Shown here one piece after another: positions 41,981-50,689 of a DNA stretch of 51,602 nucleotides. Each line of letters begins with the position of its first letter. Positions within the stretch are counted from its first letter, which is position 1. The notes beneath the pieces are model-generated. The model was not told the DNA's origin. It worked only from the letters and a program-made list of their open reading frames with translations, and did not search any database. Made by a program: the position numbers and the translations under genes. The DNA lies in contig DYOQ01000001.1 in the NCBI GenBank assembly GCA_020720455.1, positions 69,202 to 120,803 of the forward strand, in the 5' to 3' direction. Source of the DNA: Bdellovibrio sp. Lineage in GTDB: Bacteria; Bdellovibrionota; Bacteriovoracia; Bacteriovoracales; Bacteriovoracaceae.

Positions 41981-42731
41981 CTACTACTCTTTAACAGAGT
42001 CTAATCAGACTGAAAAAAACTATTTCACACTTTCAGTCATTATCCATGCAGGATTTTTCCTTGCTATGTATGGAATGACTCTTACTTTTTCTACTTTTTT
42101 TAACAGCAACAAAGTGGACTTATCCGTAATTGAGACATCAATAAAAGTAGATGTCGTTGCCATGCCAACTATGACGGTTAAAGAGCTTAAGGTCCTAAGT
42201 CAAGATAATGAAGAGTGGAAAAAAATCGAGAAAGAAGATACTAAAATAATCCAAAAAGAAAATTTCTTGAATACATTAAAAAAACTAAGCGATAAGCAAA
42301 TTGCAAAAATTGAAATAAAAAACGAAGATAAAACAAAAAAAAATGTTTCTAAAAAAGATCTCGGCAACCTTAAGGCCCTTATCGCTGAAGGTAATAAAAT
42401 AAGCAAGGGTAGCAACTTAACCGGAACAAAGAATAGTCAAGAAGAAGGAACTCTCATTTCAAATTATGCTGATCAAATCGTGAATCTTGTTAGGCAATTT
42501 TGGGTTCTTCCAAGTTACCTCTCAAACCAAGAATTAAAATGTAGAATTAGAGTGTTTATTAACGATACTGGAGATATTATTAAACTAGTAGTTCATGAAA
42601 GTAGTGGAACCAAAGAGTATGACGAGCAAGCAATTCTTGCTATCAAACAAGCATCTCCGTTTCCTACATCTCCACAAGAGATTAAACATGAGCTTGCAAA
42701 AGGAACGATAATTTTAGGATTTCCACTATAA
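41967..42731 (+). CDS. tolA: TolA-like protein with TonB/TolA C-terminal domain
   Basis: Links the inner-membrane motor to outer-membrane partners. There is one N-terminal transmembrane segment (about 22-45, [17 protein letters not shown]). A lysine- and glutamate-rich helical linker (about 70-165) follows. The C-terminal domain shows [20 protein letters not shown], then [20 protein letters not shown] and [13 protein letters not shown], the TonB_C pattern. The start is uncertain: GTG 41961, ATG 41967 and ATG 41973 are all in frame. GAGGG lies 5 bases before the GTG and 11 before the first ATG. All overlap tolR. The total is about 254 residues, shorter than E. coli TolA because the linker is short. 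Confidence 0.88.
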   Translation: MRMSNYYSLTESNQTEKNYFTLSVIIHAGFFLAMYGMTLTFSTFFNSNKVDLSVIETSIKVDVVAMPTMTVKELKVLSQDNEEWKKIEKEDTKIIQKENFLNTLKKLSDKQIAKIEIKNEDKTKKNVSKKDLGNLKALIAEGNKISKGSNLTGTKNSQEEGTLISNYADQIVNLVRQFWVLPSYLSNQELKCRIRVFINDTGDIIKLVVHESSGTKEYDEQAILAIKQASPFPTSPQEIKHELAKGTIILGFPL

Positions 42732-42750
42732 CTATTTTACGAGGTAATTT

Positions 42751-44094
42751 ATGACAACAATTATTAAAAACTTAATTGTATTTTTTTTAGTAGTTGGCCC
42801 ATTATATGCCGACGAAAGCAAAATTGTAGCAGTCGGCGAAGCCAGTTTCAGAAAAGACACAATTGCCATTGGGACTGTCAGTATTCAAGGAGCTACGTCC
42901 TCACAACAACAACAAACATTAAATAAAATTAGAGAAGTCATCTCTAGTGATTTTTCATTTTACAAAAAAGTTTTTGCTATTTCTGACTTAACTCCAAAGT
43001 CACTACTTGGTGGCCCTGACCTTAGTTCACTTAAACGATCAAACATAGATTACTTCGTAGGTTTGACCGGATCGTGCTTAAACACTACTAGCGCTTGTAC
43101 AATAAAAACAACTTTATATAATGTAGCAAAAGAGAGCGAAACTACTTCTTTTGATGTAACTATTTCAAATGTCACTCTCAGATCTAACGCTCACATTATA
43201 AGCGACAAAATTTATAAAGCAATAACAGGGAAACCTTACTCAACTTTCCTCTCTAAAATAGTTTTTATCTCTGATAGAAATGGCACCAGAAACAACGTAG
43301 TAAAGGAGTTATACGTTATGGACTTTGATGGTGAAAACATTGATCAAATCACCAACCACAGAGGTATCGCTATTGCTCCTGCTATTTCAAATGATCACAC
43401 CAAAATCCTATACAGTTTAATAAAAGAAAATAGTTCTATTAAAACAAGAAACATCGATCTCTATTTATATGATACCGTAACGAAGTCGAGTCGATTGCTC
43501 TCTTCAAAACCAGGAATGAACTCTGGAGCAGTATTCTTGCCGGACGGAAAACAAATAGCTCTAACAATTAGTAACTCTGGTAATGCTGAAATCTACATCA
43601 TGAATTTAGATACTGGAAATCTTCGCAAGGTAACAAACCACTACGCTCCAGACGTTGATCCGTCTGTCTCAATTGACGGAAGAACTATGACCTTTCTCTC
43701 GGGAAGACCTGGTAAAGCTGAAGTCTACACTATGGATATCAGCAGCGTTGAAAATGATGTAAAAAGAATTAGCTTCGTTGGTAAATTCAATGCGACCCCT
43801 AGATTTTCACCCGATGGAAAAGAGATTGCATTCTCATCATGGCTTGATGACGGTTTTGATATTTTCAGAATAAACACACCTGGAACACAGCTTGTTAGGC
43901 TTACTAAAAATTTTGGATCAAACGAAGACCCTTCATTTTCTCCAGATGGCCAATTTATTGCGTTCTCATCTCTACGAGTATTTCAGCAAAAGAGAATCTC
44001 TCAAAACATATATGTGATGGACAAAGATGGGGAAATTATTAAACCTCTCACTCAAAATTTTGGTAACTGTATAACAGCAAGATGGTCAAATTAA
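42751..44094 (+). CDS. tolB: Tol-Pal system beta-propeller protein TolB
   Basis: Periplasmic TolB binds Pal and TolA in the Tol system. A signal peptide (TTIIKNLIVFFLVVGPLYA, cleavage near 20) is followed by the alpha/beta N-terminal domain (about 25-160). The six-bladed propeller then shows repeats such as IVFISDRNG, LYVMDFDGENIDQITNHRG, NAEIYIMNLDTGNLRKVTNH, ATPRFSPDGKEIAFSSW and DPSFSPDGQFIAFSSLR. The family length is about 430, and this one is 447. It lies 19 bases after tolA. The usual next gene, pal, is replaced by an HtrA-type protease. Confidence 0.93.
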   Translation: MTTIIKNLIVFFLVVGPLYADESKIVAVGEASFRKDTIAIGTVSIQGATSSQQQQTLNKIREVISSDFSFYKKVFAISDLTPKSLLGGPDLSSLKRSNIDYFVGLTGSCLNTTSACTIKTTLYNVAKESETTSFDVTISNVTLRSNAHIISDKIYKAITGKPYSTFLSKIVFISDRNGTRNNVVKELYVMDFDGENIDQITNHRGIAIAPAISNDHTKILYSLIKENSSIKTRNIDLYLYDTVTKSSRLLSSKPGMNSGAVFLPDGKQIALTISNSGNAEIYIMNLDTGNLRKVTNHYAPDVDPSVSIDGRTMTFLSGRPGKAEVYTMDISSVENDVKRISFVGKFNATPRFSPDGKEIAFSSWLDDGFDIFRINTPGTQLVRLTKNFGSNEDPSFSPDGQFIAFSSLRVFQQKRISQNIYVMDKDGEIIKPLTQNFGNCITARWSN

Positions 44095-44113
44095 ACGCTA
44101 AGGAGAAAAATTC

Positions 44114-45157
44114 ATGACAAGCAAAAAATTCAACAAAGCAAATTTAATTATTGCTGTAACAATTTCATTTATCGGAAATATTTTTTCAGTAAATGCAACT
44201 ACCACAGAAGAAGAGAGCAATATCAAAATTTTTGAAAACAGTGTTGGTTCCGTTGTCCACGTCTCAAACATTGCCATTGCAAACTCAATATGGAGCTTAA
44301 ATCCGATTAAAATTCCAAGAGGAAGTGGTACTGGAATAGTGTGGGACAAAGAAGGCCACATCGTAACCAACTATCACGTGATTGATGGTGGTGATATTTT
44401 TCTAATTTCATTTCATAAAGATAATAAACAGTATCGCGCCAAAATTGCAGGAGCTGCCCCTCAAAAAGATATTGCAATATTAAAACTTGAAGAGTTACCA
44501 CCTAGTTTAAAACCTCTTACTGTTGGTTCGTCAGACAAATTGAGAGTTGGCCAAAAAGCTATTGCTATTGGAAATCCCTTTGGACTCGATCACTCTATGA
44601 GTATGGGAATAATCTCGGCACTTAATAGAAAAATCCCTAGTTTTAGCGGAGAAGAGATTGATGGCATGATTCAAACTGACGCTTCAATTAACCCAGGAAA
44701 TTCAGGTGGCCCACTTCTTGACTCTGATGGATCACTAATTGGAATCAATACAATGATCTTTAGTCAATCTGGCAGTAGTGCCGGAGTTGGGTTTGCTGTT
44801 CCAGTTAACCTTATCAAAAGCATTGTGCCACAACTCGTTGCTCACGGCAGAATCGTTAGACCAAAAATGGAAATGACAATCATGCCAGCATCAGTTGCAG
44901 GAATTGAATCAGGTGTAATTGTTGAATCTATATTAGAAGGTGGAGCTGCAGATAAAGCAGGATTAAAAGGTATAACAAGAAGTAGACAGACCGGCAGAAT
45001 TTTTCTTGGTGACCTCATTACAAAAATTGATGGGAAGCCTGTTGATGTTGAATCAATATATCGAATCTTAGATAATCTTCATCCTGGTGATACTATGAAA
45101 ATTGAATATCTAAGAGACGGCAAAAGCACGGCCACAAGCTTGAAGTTATCAAAATAG
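44114..45157 (+). CDS. HtrA/DegS-type periplasmic serine protease with one PDZ domain
   Basis: A signal peptide or anchor (about 8-30, ANLIIAVTISFIGNIFSV) precedes the trypsin-like domain. The catalytic triad is visible as H88 (VTNYHVIDGG), D119 (QKDIAILKLE) and S197 (NPGNSGGPLLD), with the oxyanion segment before the serine. One PDZ domain follows (about 245-347, VIVESILEGGAADKAGLKG and LGDLITKIDGKPVD). A single PDZ is the DegS-like arrangement. It starts 19 bases after tolB in the same run and overlaps the 3' end of the convergent aminotransferase gene by 9 bases. Quality control of Tol or outer-membrane proteins is a reasonable role by position. Confidence 0.93.
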   Translation: MTSKKFNKANLIIAVTISFIGNIFSVNATTTEEESNIKIFENSVGSVVHVSNIAIANSIWSLNPIKIPRGSGTGIVWDKEGHIVTNYHVIDGGDIFLISFHKDNKQYRAKIAGAAPQKDIAILKLEELPPSLKPLTVGSSDKLRVGQKAIAIGNPFGLDHSMSMGIISALNRKIPSFSGEEIDGMIQTDASINPGNSGGPLLDSDGSLIGINTMIFSQSGSSAGVGFAVPVNLIKSIVPQLVAHGRIVRPKMEMTIMPASVAGIESGVIVESILEGGAADKAGLKGITRSRQTGRIFLGDLITKIDGKPVDVESIYRILDNLHPGDTMKIEYLRDGKSTATSLKLSK

Positions 45158-46813
45158 GTATCTTGTTACATAAAAAAACATAATATCTTCTATCTCACGA
45201 TCAAAACTAGAACGCGATTCTTGTTTGTCACTAAACTTTTCAATAATTTCCCTTGCGCTATTTAAATAACACCTAAAATCATCCCCATGCTTTTTCTGCG
45301 CTAATCTCGAGTTTAGCACAACTGATGCCACTGACACATCTGATTTAAATGAGAAGTGTCTCCACTCACCTGTCTTGAAATTAAAAACATATTCATCAAG
45401 AAATTTATGACAGCAATCTGACAACATTTCTAGCGCTTGACATATATATTCAAACTCATCGAGCGATAATGAATAATGAAAATTCAAACGAACCCAACCA
45501 GGCTTTAGACCAGCGTATTGATACCCATCAATTAAATCAATAAACCGGTTTGATCTCTCTTCATTGATACTAAGAAGTATGTGGCCATAAGGGCCTGCAC
45601 ATGAACAGCCAGCTCTTGTTTGAATACCGAAAAGATCATTTAACAATCTTGTAAAAAGTTTTGGATGAATAAATCTATCACCGTGCTTAATATTGAAAGA
45701 GACAATATTAATTTTTTTCTCAGGATCAGTAACCCCGTAAATAATAAACTTATCATTTTTAGCAAATCGATCAATAAACTTTTTGAAAAAATATTTTTCA
45801 ATTACTTCAATTGCTTCAATCCCAATTTTTTCTTTTAACTGGAAGGCCAGGGCCGTCCTAAACGCTTGTAATATTCCAGGTGTCCCAGGTTTTTCTCTCT
45901 CTTCTATATCATCAACAAATCTCTCTTGAGTATGAGTTACATAGCAAACTGTCCCTCCTGCTGCAATTGTTGGTGGCAATTCTTTCTGATAGATCCGTTC
46001 ATTGAAGATAAGTAGGCCGGCAGCACCTGGCCCTCCAAGAAATTTATGTGGGGAAAGACAAATAGCATCAAAATAGCTATCATCATCTTTATTCATATTA
46101 ATTTCAACATATGGTGCTGATGCAGCGAAATCAAAGCAGGCCAAAGCGTCGTGCCTATGTAAAATTTTTGCCACTTCATAAACAGGAGTTCGTATTCCTG
46201 ATACATTAGATGCAGCAGAAAATGAACCTATCTTCTTTCTATTCTTGTACTTCTCACTCGACACTACGTTTTCTAGAAAAATTAAATCAATCTCACCATT
46301 TTTATCAAGTGGGATCTCTACGACTGTACAAAAATTTTGTCTCCACATAATCTCATTTGAGTGGTGTTCGTAAGGCCCAACAAAAACAACCGGCTTAATT
46401 GAATCAAGTTGCTTACCGTCAATTGAGGCCAAGATATTTTTTCGAGTTGCTGGAGCACAATAGACTCCCAAAATTTTTTGTAAAGTACAGATTGCTCCAG
46501 TAGCTCCATTACCTGCAAATATGATTTTTCCACTATCACCTGCTCTAACAATTTTTTTAATAATCGCTTCTGAATCGTGAAGCAATCTTGTCATTGTCTC
46601 ACCAGTAAAATCGTCCTCTGTATGAGAGTTTGCATAATAGTTTAAAAGATCTCGAACATGATCTTCAATAAAATCTACGGCCCTACCACTTGCCGTATAA
46701 TCTGCGTAGACTAATGGTTTTTCCCCATAAGGTGTTTTAAAAAGCAAATTTCTTCCTATTATTGAACCACGGACGCTTTCCAAACTATTTATCAAAAGAA
46801 CTGGATCACTCAT
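45149..46813 (-). CDS. Class V aminotransferase-fold PLP enzyme of unknown substrate
   Basis: A 554-residue protein with the class V aminotransferase fold, related to cysteine desulfurases and selenocysteine lyases. Motifs are LVYADYTASGRAVDFIE, NSHTEDDFTGETMTRLLHDS, IIFAGNGATGAICTL, FVGPYEHHSNEIMWR, ACFDFAASAPYVEINM and the PLP-lysine site ICLSPHKFLGGPGAAGLL. Later it has AGCSCAGPYGH, a cysteine-containing segment conserved in this branch. An extra C-terminal region of about 100 residues follows. The physiological reaction of this branch is not known to me, and cysteine desulfurase activity should not be assumed. The ATG overlaps the upstream small protein gene by 8 bases, and the 3' end overlaps the convergent htrA-type gene by 9 bases. 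Confidence 0.88.
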   Translation of the reverse strand: MSDPVLLINSLESVRGSIIGRNLLFKTPYGEKPLVYADYTASGRAVDFIEDHVRDLLNYYANSHTEDDFTGETMTRLLHDSEAIIKKIVRAGDSGKIIFAGNGATGAICTLQKILGVYCAPATRKNILASIDGKQLDSIKPVVFVGPYEHHSNEIMWRQNFCTVVEIPLDKNGEIDLIFLENVVSSEKYKNRKKIGSFSAASNVSGIRTPVYEVAKILHRHDALACFDFAASAPYVEINMNKDDDSYFDAICLSPHKFLGGPGAAGLLIFNERIYQKELPPTIAAGGTVCYVTHTQERFVDDIEEREKPGTPGILQAFRTALAFQLKEKIGIEAIEVIEKYFFKKFIDRFAKNDKFIIYGVTDPEKKINIVSFNIKHGDRFIHPKLFTRLLNDLFGIQTRAGCSCAGPYGHILLSINEERSNRFIDLIDGYQYAGLKPGWVRLNFHYSLSLDEFEYICQALEMLSDCCHKFLDEYVFNFKTGEWRHFSFKSDVSVASVVLNSRLAQKKHGDDFRCYLNSAREIIEKFSDKQESRSSFDREIEDIMFFYVTRYLF

Positions 46814-47252
46814 GCTTGTCCCCGCCTCCTTGGCATTTTATAAATTTTTGATAATAGGAATCTCTAATTGCGATATATTTTTTAAATCCAGCATCACCTA
46901 AAAGTTCGGCCATATTTTCAAAATACTCATCTCTTAACTCATTGTACTTATCGACTCCAATTTCATCGAGTCCGATTTTTTCTAATAATAAAGTATTAAT
47001 TTCTGACTGCCACGCCTCCTCTGTATCATCTATGACAAAGTTGTCATTTGCTTGACACCCAGTCGGAGATAACAACTCCCTTGTGGCCAAAGAATCATTG
47101 CTACTAAGTAAACTAATCTCTCTAGGTATCACGCTTTTTGAACTTTGAACAACTGAGACTCTGTCGATTTCGTATTGATTAAGCTTATCACCCGCCAAAT
47201 AAATATTTAAAAAAACACTTAAGAACAACAATGCAGGAACAAATAGTTTCAT
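46806..47252 (-). CDS. Small membrane-anchored or secreted protein of unknown function
   Basis: A 148-residue protein starting at ATG 47252 after AGAGGTGA; a GTG two codons upstream is less likely. The N-terminus KLFVPALLFLSVFLNIYLA is a signal peptide or anchor. The mature part is acidic. It has a helical C-terminal half (WQSEINTLLLEKIGLDEIG, DKYNELRDEYFENMAELLG, YIAIRDSYYQKFIKC) that resembles stress-type periplasmic helical proteins only in composition. Two cysteines are present. It overlaps the aminotransferase start by 8 bases, which suggests translational coupling. I know no function for it. Confidence 0.65.
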   Translation of the reverse strand: MKLFVPALLFLSVFLNIYLAGDKLNQYEIDRVSVVQSSKSVIPREISLLSSNDSLATRELLSPTGCQANDNFVIDDTEEAWQSEINTLLLEKIGLDEIGVDKYNELRDEYFENMAELLGDAGFKKYIAIRDSYYQKFIKCQGGGDKHE

Positions 47253-47333
47253 ATTCACCTCTAACTCTGAGATACGTTATCAACGTAATAATAGATTTGT
47301 AAACCGACGATATTTTAAAAAAACAGTTGCCCA

Positions 47334-47363
47334 TTGACTAAATCTCTATTGTTCAACTAAAAT
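47334..47363 (+). promoter_or_regulatory. Candidate sigma-70 promoter for the lipoprotein-MORN-acyltransferase operon
   Basis: TTGACT (47334-47339) and TAAAAT (47358-47363) are separated by 18 bases, with a predicted start near 47370 and a leader of about 45 bases before ATG 47416. Confidence 0.5.
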
Positions 47364-47415
47364 TTGGGTGCTATATTTCGTACTTATTAACATTATTTCT
47401 GAAAGAGGAATCACT

Positions 47416-48033
47416 ATGAAAGTTAAAAAAATTTTAGTTCTAGTTACTATTGCTCTAGTTTTGGCCAGTGGTTGTACAAAAAAAACTGATCAAGTAAATC
47501 CTGAGGCTCAAGACAATACACAACAATTGAGTGGACAAGAGATGCCAACCGATGCAAACGCTGACCATGCTGGAAACAATCAAGTAGCAAAAGAGAGCAT
47601 TGAAGGAATCGCTAAAGCAGAGAATGGCCATACTATTCAAGATATCTACGCAATGAAAGGTAAAATTGACAACACTGCAATAACAGTAAGAGGTAAGGTT
47701 GTTAAATTTAGCCCAAACATTATGGGGAAAAATTGGGTTCACATTCAAGACGGCACAGGTGACGATAAAAGTTTTGACCTAACTGTTACAACTGCACAAG
47801 AAGTTGCAGTAGGAAGCACTGTTCTCGTAAATGGAACTGTTCAGTATGACAAAGATTTTGGTTCTGGATACAAATACGATGTAATTATTGAAGAAGCAAC
47901 ACTAACAGAAGAAGCTGCTGCTGCTGCTGCTACAACTGAGCAAGCTGCACCAACAACTGGTGAACAAGCTCCTGCTGAAGCTCCTGCAGAAGCTGCTGCT
48001 GAACAAGCGCCAACAGAAAAGGCTGCGGAATAA
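47416..48033 (+). CDS. OB-fold lipoprotein with Ala/Pro/Glu-rich tail
   Basis: A 205-residue protein. The start at ATG 47416 follows AGAGGAAT; a longer frame upstream has no ribosome binding site. The lipoprotein signal is KKILVLVTIALVLASGC, with the lipidated cysteine at about residue 20. A disordered stretch precedes an OB-fold domain (about 75-170): GHTIQDIYAMKGKIDNTAI, VRGKVVKFSPNIMGKNWVHI, DGTGDDKSFDLTVTT, VGSTVLVNGTVQYDKDFGSG. This matches periplasmic OB-fold domains described as nucleotide-binding-like. The tail (about 172-205) is low complexity with repeated APAEA-type units. It may serve envelope or metal handling; the ligand is unknown. It heads an operon with the MORN and acyltransferase genes. 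Confidence 0.85.
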   Translation: MKVKKILVLVTIALVLASGCTKKTDQVNPEAQDNTQQLSGQEMPTDANADHAGNNQVAKESIEGIAKAENGHTIQDIYAMKGKIDNTAITVRGKVVKFSPNIMGKNWVHIQDGTGDDKSFDLTVTTAQEVAVGSTVLVNGTVQYDKDFGSGYKYDVIIEEATLTEEAAAAAATTEQAAPTTGEQAPAEAPAEAAAEQAPTEKAAE

Positions 48034-48039
48034 TCAGTA

Positions 48040-48816
48040 GTGCTGTCACGACATAAGAAGAAAGGGTACGACGGATTCAAATATTTTGTTGGATTTCTTG
48101 AGACCCTTTCTTCTGAAAAAAGAAGAGAGATCGTAGAAGACGCAATTCTTGAAGATCCTGTCTACATGATATGGATTTTGAAGAATATGATTAATATGAA
48201 CTACCTCTCTTCTATGGATAGTAAAAGTATCGAGTCTTTTTTCACAAACTGTCCAAATGTATTAGAAGCTATTGCAAAATCTATCATCTCTCATCCGTTA
48301 AAAGATACCATCATTACTCACTTTGTTCCTGCAAGTTTAAAAAAAGAACTTTTGGACCTTATGGAAATTTTTAAAAATATTCCAAAAGGTTCCCAAGATG
48401 CAGCACAATTTTTCATTCTTGAAAGAGTACGCTCTCTTCAGTCAAAAGGAATCATTGAAGAGTTCAACTGGAAACTTCCGGGCCCAGACATTGCATTTGA
48501 ACCACACAATAAAATTCAAAATGGTCAGTTCGAGCTTAGATATGAAAATGGAACCATCGCCCTATCTGGTCAAATTACACTTACAAAAAGAGAAGGAGCT
48601 TGGTTGCACAATTATAGCAACGGTCAACTCATGGCAGAAGGAGGGTATAAGAAAGGACTCAGAGATGGAGTTTGGACTTTTTATACAACCGATGGAACCT
48701 TAAAATCAAAGGGTAAGTTTCAAGAAGATAGAAAAAATGGAATTTGGCAGGAAAAAAATTATCAAGGAAATATGATTGAAGTAAGTTACAACAAAGGAAA
48801 GGTTGCAAAAGATTGA
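48040..48816 (+). CDS. MORN-repeat protein
   Basis: A 258-residue protein without signal peptide. The helical N-terminal part (about 1-140) is of unknown type. The C-terminal part (about 155-258) consists of MORN_2-type repeats: FELRYENGTIALSGQITLTK, REGAWLHNYSNGQLMAEGGY, KKGLRDGVWTFYTTDGTLKS and KGKFQEDRKNGIWQEKNYQG. Such repeats form beta-hairpin stacks that act in protein or membrane contacts; in bacteria the YwqK-type protein is often called an antitoxin component, but nothing here supports that. The start is GTG at 48040, 6 bases after the lipoprotein stop, with no strong ribosome binding site. Its stop overlaps the TTG start of the acyltransferase. Confidence 0.8.
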   Translation: MLSRHKKKGYDGFKYFVGFLETLSSEKRREIVEDAILEDPVYMIWILKNMINMNYLSSMDSKSIESFFTNCPNVLEAIAKSIISHPLKDTIITHFVPASLKKELLDLMEIFKNIPKGSQDAAQFFILERVRSLQSKGIIEEFNWKLPGPDIAFEPHNKIQNGQFELRYENGTIALSGQITLTKREGAWLHNYSNGQLMAEGGYKKGLRDGVWTFYTTDGTLKSKGKFQEDRKNGIWQEKNYQGNMIEVSYNKGKVAKD

Positions 48817-49460
48817 TCTTTAATATTACTCTCTGGCTAACATATTTGTTTATTAAACTGTTTTCATTAACGTATCGATTTAAACAACTCAATCAACACT
48901 ATGTCGATATAGCTAAAAACTCTCATGAAAAAGGCGGATATTTAATTGCAATTTGGCATCAAAATGCTATTGCTGGAATACTCTCACAAAATAAAAAACC
49001 TCATTCCATTATAGTCAGTAGATCTAAAGATGGTGAGTTCGTTGCTTACACTTGCAAAAAACTTGGCCACATTCCAGTAAGAGGTAGTTCGCATCGAGGC
49101 GGCCATGCAGCTATGCTAGAAATGATATCACTGCTCTCTAACGAAGGAATACCCGGGGCAATTACCGTTGATGGGCCAAAGGGCCCACTAAAATCTATCA
49201 AGCCTGGGATTTTTCAAATTGCAAAACAAACGAACTGTATGATTGTTCCTTACTCCACAACTCCTGCAAAATTTTGGGAGTTTAACAGTTGGGATAAGTT
49301 CAGACTGCCAAAACCATTTACAACAATTATTGTAAGTTATGGCCAACCGTTTAGTATTACGGATGATCTAACCGATGAAAATATTGTTAAGATGCAAAAT
49401 TACCTTGCAAATGAACTTGATAATTGCGAAGAAAAAGCACAACTTTTCCTATCAAAGTAA
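48813..49460 (+). CDS. Lysophospholipid acyltransferase-family protein (DUF374 type)
   Basis: A 215-residue membrane-associated protein. The N-terminal hydrophobic segment (LWLTYLFIKLFSLTYRF) is followed by IAIWHQNAIAGIL, where H matches the HxxxxD-like acyltransferase position. IIVSRSKDGEFVAYTCKKLG, HIPVRGSSHRGGHAAMLEM and ITVDGPKGPLKSIKPGI follow; these are DUF374 family marks. Related enzymes add acyl chains in lipid A or phospholipid synthesis. The start is TTG at 48813, overlapping the MORN gene stop (TTGA). No terminator hairpin is visible in the 63 bases after the stop. Confidence 0.88.
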   Translation: MIFNITLWLTYLFIKLFSLTYRFKQLNQHYVDIAKNSHEKGGYLIAIWHQNAIAGILSQNKKPHSIIVSRSKDGEFVAYTCKKLGHIPVRGSSHRGGHAAMLEMISLLSNEGIPGAITVDGPKGPLKSIKPGIFQIAKQTNCMIVPYSTTPAKFWEFNSWDKFRLPKPFTTIIVSYGQPFSITDDLTDENIVKMQNYLANELDNCEEKAQLFLSK

Positions 49461-49523
49461 TGAGCGAACTATTACCTATACTGCATCCATGTAAAACGCA
49501 ATGATGATCTATCGTAACAACAT

Positions 49524-50285
49524 TTACATCTCCGGTAAAATATCCAACGATAAATCGGGGGGCCTATCTGTCTTAATAAAATTTATAAAATACTCAACGT
49601 TTCCATCTTTTCCTGTAATTGGTGAATTAATAATCCCTGCAAAATAGTATTTTTCACTTTGACACCAGATTAAAAAATCTTTTAACACTTTTTTTCTAAT
49701 CGCTTCATCTTTTACTATACCGTTTTTACCAATATTATCTTTTCCAACTTCAAACTGTGGTTTGTATAAGGCAATAATAAAACCACCCATGCGCACAATC
49801 TCAAAAATTTTTTTCAAAACTAATTTCAAAGATATATACGAAAGATCTACAACAGCACCATCCACCAATTCATAATGCCAATCAATCTCTCGAATATTAG
49901 TTCTCTCAAGGTTTATAACTCTATCATCACCTAGTAACTCTTGATGAAGTTGATCCGTGCCAACATCAATCGCAAAAACTTTTTTTACACCACTATTTAA
50001 CAATACATTTGTGAAGCCACCAGTAGAAGCTCCTACATCTGCCACAACCAAACCTTTCACACTCTGACTAAATGAATCAAGCGCCCCTTCTAATTTATAC
50101 CCCCCCCTACCAACATATTTTTGTTCTTCTGTAACAACTAACCCTTCTGCATCAACCATCTCTCCAGACTTTGTGACAATGTTCGAACGAAAAGTGACAA
50201 CTCCATTTTGAATTAACAATTTTGCTTGGGAACGTGTTTTGGCAAATCCAAGTTCTACGAGAAGTTTATCGGCCCTTTCTTTCAT
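49524..50285 (-). CDS. tlyA: TlyA family rRNA 2'-O-methyltransferase (S4 and FtsJ domains)
   Basis: Methylates the 2'-hydroxyl of cytidines in 16S and, in some species, 23S rRNA. The N-terminal S4 RNA-binding domain (about 1-60) has RADKLLVELGFAKTRSQAK, LIQNGVVTFRSNIVTKSGE. The FtsJ/RrmJ-type methyltransferase domain has YVGRGGYKLEGALDSF, VVADVGASTGGFTNVLLNSG (SAM site), VFAIDVGTDQLH, VVDLSYISLKLVL and FIIALYKPQFEVGKDNIGKNG. The 253-residue length is standard. The ATG overlaps the upstream secreted-protein gene by four bases (ATGA). It is third in a dapF-unknown-tlyA operon. Confidence 0.94.
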   Translation of the reverse strand: MKERADKLLVELGFAKTRSQAKLLIQNGVVTFRSNIVTKSGEMVDAEGLVVTEEQKYVGRGGYKLEGALDSFSQSVKGLVVADVGASTGGFTNVLLNSGVKKVFAIDVGTDQLHQELLGDDRVINLERTNIREIDWHYELVDGAVVDLSYISLKLVLKKIFEIVRMGGFIIALYKPQFEVGKDNIGKNGIVKDEAIRKKVLKDFLIWCQSEKYYFAGIINSPITGKDGNVEYFINFIKTDRPPDLSLDILPEM

Positions 50286-50689
50286 AATGATTCAGGGACA
50301 ACGGTAATCTCGACTATCTGGCGTTCACTACCATTGTAGACAATCTTCATTGGCGCACCGAGATCAACAAGAGCGCCACCATTTTCATCAAAGCTTTTTA
50401 ATAACGTTTCATCTTGATAAATTTTTGCACTTATATTGACCTTTGCGCTAGGGCCATAATCTATCGTATCTAAAACGTAATAAACAGCAAACTCTACTCT
50501 AAGCCCATTTTTCATTATCACTTTTACAACTCTATGGTCATCAGCAATCTCCATAGAATGCAGCTCACTAACTAAAACAAGACCTCTGTCACCACCAATA
50601 GTATCTACAATATCTATATTAAGCCTGATCCTTGCAAATACAGGAGTTGTTAAAAGAAAAAATGTGGCAATAATTATTAACTGTTTCAT
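50282..50689 (-). CDS. Small secreted beta-rich protein of unknown function
   Basis: A 135-residue protein with a signal peptide (KQLIIIATFFLLTTPVFA, cleavage after ARF-A near 19). The mature part is rich in beta-strands: RIRLNIDIVDTIGGDRGLVL, VKVIMKNGLRVEFAVYYVLD and YGPSAKVNISAKIYQDETLL. It has a Val/Ile-rich end and no cysteine. I do not recognise a domain. It overlaps dapF by one base (TAATG) and tlyA by four bases, so it is tightly coupled to both. Confidence 0.7.
   Translation of the reverse strand: MKQLIIIATFFLLTTPVFARIRLNIDIVDTIGGDRGLVLVSELHSMEIADDHRVVKVIMKNGLRVEFAVYYVLDTIDYGPSAKVNISAKIYQDETLLKSFDENGGALVDLGAPMKIVYNGSERQIVEITVVPESL

Noticed and set aside
47841-48080. Alanine-rich open frame on the minus strand opposite the lipoprotein tail
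   Set aside because: It is the complement of a low-complexity GCT/GCA repeat in the lipoprotein gene; composition alone explains it.
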